Position numbers and translations under genes: made by a program. A stretch of DNA of 64,000 nucleotides from Nitrospira sp. (GTDB taxonomy: Bacteria; Nitrospirota; Nitrospiria; Nitrospirales; Nitrospiraceae), in the NCBI GenBank assembly GCA_035968315.1, contig JAVYIN010000003.1:186001-250000 (forward strand). Direction: 5' to 3'. Below, one piece after another: positions 61,492 to 64,000 of this stretch (position 1 is its first letter; each line of letters starts with the position of its first letter). The notes under the pieces were generated by a model. It was not told where the DNA came from. It was given only the letters and a program-made list of their open reading frames with translations, and ran no database searches.

Positions 61492-62444
61492 TGCTGACGT
61501 TCCACAAACGGCTGGATGTCGATCGAATAACCGAGGGATTCCGGACCGAAGCGGGGATTATCCATCACCTTGTAGGCGGAACGATTCCCTTTGGGCGCCT
61601 GCAGCGAGAACTGCTCCTGCACCTTGCCATCGGCGTGGATCGTCACGGTTTTCGTCAACCCCGGCCCGGTCTGTGGATGCCAGACCACCATCTGATAGGT
61701 CCCCGGCGGAATGCGATCGATGGTGAAGGCCCCATTCTCATCGGTCAGCGCATAATAGGGATTGTTCACCGCCATCGCCCAACTCTCCATATAGGCGTGA
61801 AATCCGCACTGCATATAAAAGGTCCGCCGCCCTTTGTTCAGGTACACCGGCCCAATCAGCGAGGCCCCCGGCGCATGATTGTGCATTGCATGAATATCAC
61901 CCCGGTGGTGCTGGTGATTCATGACCAGCGGGGTGTTGAAGAGCGTCCGCGCCCCGGATTCCAGCGACGTCTCATACCCCTGAATATCGTGCATCACGGG
62001 ATCCATGTTGATCACTTCCACCGCATGCCCATTCCGCACGATCGTCATAAAGGGCAGAAACAAACAGTCGCGCGCCTCGATCAGGGGCACGGAAATTTCA
62101 AACGGCTTGCCCGACTCCACCCCCTCCAGGAGCACGATCGCATCCTTCAACCCCGCATTCGGCCCGACCACAAAATCTCGGAGCAGCCGCCAGCCACGGC
62201 CATTCGAGATGCGTCCGCAATAGGCCGGATCGGGAAAGGTAATCAGGTTGAAGCCCTTGGGCTCGGGAATCGGACCATCCAGCCGCACGACACCTTCGAT
62301 GGATCCGCCATGCGGCACGTCCACCACTTCATATGCCGCCGCCGGCAACACACCAACCGCCAGAACCAGCAGCCAGAGGGCCGCTATCGCCGCCTTGCTT
62401 GCCCGCTGCCAAACCGCCTTGCCATTCACCGCGTCGTCCTCCAT
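61488..62444 (-). CDS. Secreted cupredoxin-like protein, paralogue
   Basis: 318 residues from the ATG at 62444 (a GTG at 62462 is possible). Signal segment IAALWLLVLAVGVLPAAAYE. Ligand-like residues: His in PVMHDIQGYE and MQCGFHAYM (C-x2-H-x2-M, amicyanin-like). A regulatory-type beta domain follows (GAFTIDRIPPGTYQMVVWHP), closely matching the end of the protein at 58445-59242. A His-rich segment, NHQHHRGDIHAMHNHAPG, may bind additional metal. Downstream of a terminator that follows the multicopper-oxidase-like gene. Confidence 0.75.
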   Translation of the reverse strand: MEDDAVNGKAVWQRASKAAIAALWLLVLAVGVLPAAAYEVVDVPHGGSIEGVVRLDGPIPEPKGFNLITFPDPAYCGRISNGRGWRLLRDFVVGPNAGLKDAIVLLEGVESGKPFEISVPLIEARDCLFLPFMTIVRNGHAVEVINMDPVMHDIQGYETSLESGARTLFNTPLVMNHQHHRGDIHAMHNHAPGASLIGPVYLNKGRRTFYMQCGFHAYMESWAMAVNNPYYALTDENGAFTIDRIPPGTYQMVVWHPQTGPGLTKTVTIHADGKVQEQFSLQAPKGNRSAYKVMDNPRFGPESLGYSIDIQPFVERQH

Positions 62445-62490
62445 CCGGATGTGAATTTGCACCGCGTCCGCATCGTATCAAAAGGCCGCC

Positions 62491-62527
62491 ACAAAGCAAA
62501 AGGGGGAAGCCTTTCGGCTTCCCCCTT
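62491..62527 (-). terminator. Terminator after the multicopper-oxidase-like gene
   Basis: A perfect 12-bp stem AAGGGGGAAGCC / GGCTTCCCCCTT with loop TTTC (62500-62527), followed on the minus strand by TTTTGCTTTG. Confidence 0.8.
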
Positions 62528-62569
62528 CGCGATCGCCCATGCCCCCGCCGCAAGGCAGGAGGCCGGAGA

Positions 62570-64000
62570 TTACTTTACGGACACCGGGATCGCCATCGCC
62601 GGCGGTTCAGCCGACGCGCTCTTCATCCCGGCCGCCGCTCCGTGCAGCGGCAAGAGCCGCTGATCGCCGGACGGCAACACCCGCACATACCCCCACTGGC
62701 CGGACTGCGAGTACGGCAACCGCTGGTTGCTGTACACATAGTCGCCAGGCAGGCGATAGGGACCGCCCGCGGAGGGGATAAAGGCATCGATCGTCTCAGA
62801 GCCGGAGAACTCCACGACACTGATCTGATCCGCGCCGCGCATGAAGGGCTCGATCGGCCACTCGTGCTTCTCGACGCTGAACATGCCGTTTTGTTCGTTG
62901 CTCACACCCAGCACGTGAATGCGCACGGGATCGCCGGCATGCGCCTCGATCAGAGGCGTCGCGGGATCCTCGGGCTTGTCCGCCTTGCAAGGCTGGAACA
63001 CCTTGCCCAGCGAGCAGCCCTGCTCTTCACGGAACTTGTACGGCTCGGACCGGTAGTTCACACCGGTCAGGCCCGCCACGTTCTGCACATAGGGCATGAA
63101 GCTCGTGCCGATGATGTTGTCTTCGTCCTGGAAGAACAACGCCACGTCACGATAGTTCGGCCGGTTTTCCATGCCGGGCAACGAGTGATCGAGGATCACG
63201 TCGGCCGCCCAGGCATTCTTGTTCGTCAAATCGGCACCGGTCTTCGGATCGCGGTACTTGGCGCCCTTCGGGCCCACCACGATGGCGCCGAACAGCCCGT
63301 TGCGCGGATTGGTCATCGCATTGCCCCAATCCCACACCAACGAGGTCGTCTCGCCGTTGAACGGATCCGCGTAGTACGTATAGGTCCGCTCCGCGCCCGG
63401 CGCGATCGTCTGATCGCCGGGGTTCATGCCGATGTTGGCGCCCATCGAATCCTTCGGGTCGAACGCCAGCCCGATGGCCGAGAAGGACGCCTTGCTCTCC
63501 TTCATCTTGTTCTTCAGATTCACCTTCACGCAATCGCCCACGTTCACGCGGAGCGTGAGGGGCATCGGCTGCGCGCCGCTCGCCACCTTGGCGGTATCTT
63601 CCTCCAAGGCGTAGATCTTCGCGTCCGGATTGGTCATGAGGATCTTCCGCTCGAAGTCCACTTCGATGGTCTCAGGAGCCTTCGCGTTGAACTTCATGGA
63701 CGGATAATCCAGCGCCACCACATTGAACGACTTCACCGGAGCATCCGCCGGACACACCGGCAGGGCCTTCGGGATTTCGTTCTTCGTGGAGAAGCCCGAC
63801 GTGAGCTTCTTCAGATCGGCCTGTTCCTTGTCATACACGCGCACGATACCCCAACCGCCCTCGGAGAACTTTGAGGACCGGCCGTTGAAGTGAATGTAGT
63901 CGCCGGCCTGCAAGCGAGGCCCACCGGCCTGCGGCACCACGAGATCGTAGCGCTCCGCAATACCGACGTGCATCGAATTCTTGCGATTGGCGTCACCGGC
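62570..64000 (-). CDS. Multicopper-oxidase-like protein without visible copper ligands (5' end off window)
   Basis: The frame is open through the right edge, so the start is outside the window; 476 residues are visible. At least three cupredoxin-like domain ends can be seen: GDYIHFNGRSSKFSEGGWGI (near 63900), SLVWDWGNAMTNPRNGLFGA (near 63320) and GDYVYSNQRLPYSQSGQWGY (near 62710). In active multicopper oxidases these positions carry HCHxxxHxxxM; here they do not. The protein could be a structural, copper-free relative, or the ligands may be in the missing part. Only eight or so His residues are present in the visible region. Confidence 0.75.
   Translation of the reverse strand, partial: AGDANRKNSMHVGIAERYDLVVPQAGGPRLQAGDYIHFNGRSSKFSEGGWGIVRVYDKEQADLKKLTSGFSTKNEIPKALPVCPADAPVKSFNVVALDYPSMKFNAKAPETIEVDFERKILMTNPDAKIYALEEDTAKVASGAQPMPLTLRVNVGDCVKVNLKNKMKESKASFSAIGLAFDPKDSMGANIGMNPGDQTIAPGAERTYTYYADPFNGETTSLVWDWGNAMTNPRNGLFGAIVVGPKGAKYRDPKTGADLTNKNAWAADVILDHSLPGMENRPNYRDVALFFQDEDNIIGTSFMPYVQNVAGLTGVNYRSEPYKFREEQGCSLGKVFQPCKADKPEDPATPLIEAHAGDPVRIHVLGVSNEQNGMFSVEKHEWPIEPFMRGADQISVVEFSGSETIDAFIPSAGGPYRLPGDYVYSNQRLPYSQSGQWGYVRVLPSGDQRLLPLHGAAAGMKSASAEPPAMAIPVSVK

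Noticed and set aside
62333-63874. A 513-codon plus-strand frame
   Set aside because: Antisense to the multicopper-oxidase-like gene; Arg/His-rich low-complexity translation.

Overview
The window looks like a chromosomal segment from a Nitrospira-like bacterium (Nitrospirota). This is inferred from content: GC-rich dense coding, three NxrC-like (ethylbenzene-dehydrogenase gamma-type) heme proteins with a TorD-type chaperone, two cytochrome bd-superfamily oxidase-like proteins without an obvious quinol-binding loop, many multiheme c cytochromes, a Pup gene and a PCP_red protein. Nitrite oxidoreductase subunits NxrA and NxrB are not in the window. I see no insertion sequence, phage, CRISPR array, rRNA or tRNA.

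Layout. 1-15.7 kb is mostly housekeeping: an HDAC / pentaheme cytochrome / rhodanese operon, small hypotheticals, an M3 oligopeptidase, a Bfd-type ferredoxin with a clear sigma-70 promoter, an exported flavodoxin, recJ-rel, an isolated pup gene and a proton-pumping pyrophosphatase. 15.7-29.4 kb is a respiratory accessory cluster, nearly all on the minus strand: a four-cluster ferredoxin, TorD-like chaperone, NxrC-like protein, radical SAM enzyme, membrane protein, TPR protein, TatA, NHL protein, a second NxrC-like protein, a PDZ protein and two pentaheme cytochromes. 29.5-43.2 kb holds a WD40 protein, a PAS-rich kinase with a sigma-54 activator, the secF-secD-yajC-tgt-argS block, a glycosyltransferase and mobA.

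43.3-49.9 kb is an oxidase operon: two 40-residue one-helix proteins, a bd-like oxidase subunit, two membrane-anchored c cytochromes, and a diheme c / NxrC-like fusion, closed by a strong terminator. A 34-residue membrane peptide with its own consensus promoter lies divergently at its head. 50.0-58.3 kb is a second, tightly packed minus-strand operon with another bd-like subunit, an uncharacterised polytopic protein, DUF420 and PCP_red proteins, a methyltransferase, DUF3047 and two FGE-fold proteins. 58.4-64 kb carries two secreted proteins with amicyanin-like blue-copper ligand spacing, a HEAT protein, a beta-fold protein, and a multicopper-oxidase-like protein running off the right edge whose visible domains lack the copper ligands.

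Taken together most of the right half appears to serve periplasmic and membrane electron transfer, plausibly linking nitrite-derived electrons through c-type and copper proteins to unusual bd-family oxidases. The links between components are inferred from gene order and motifs only.
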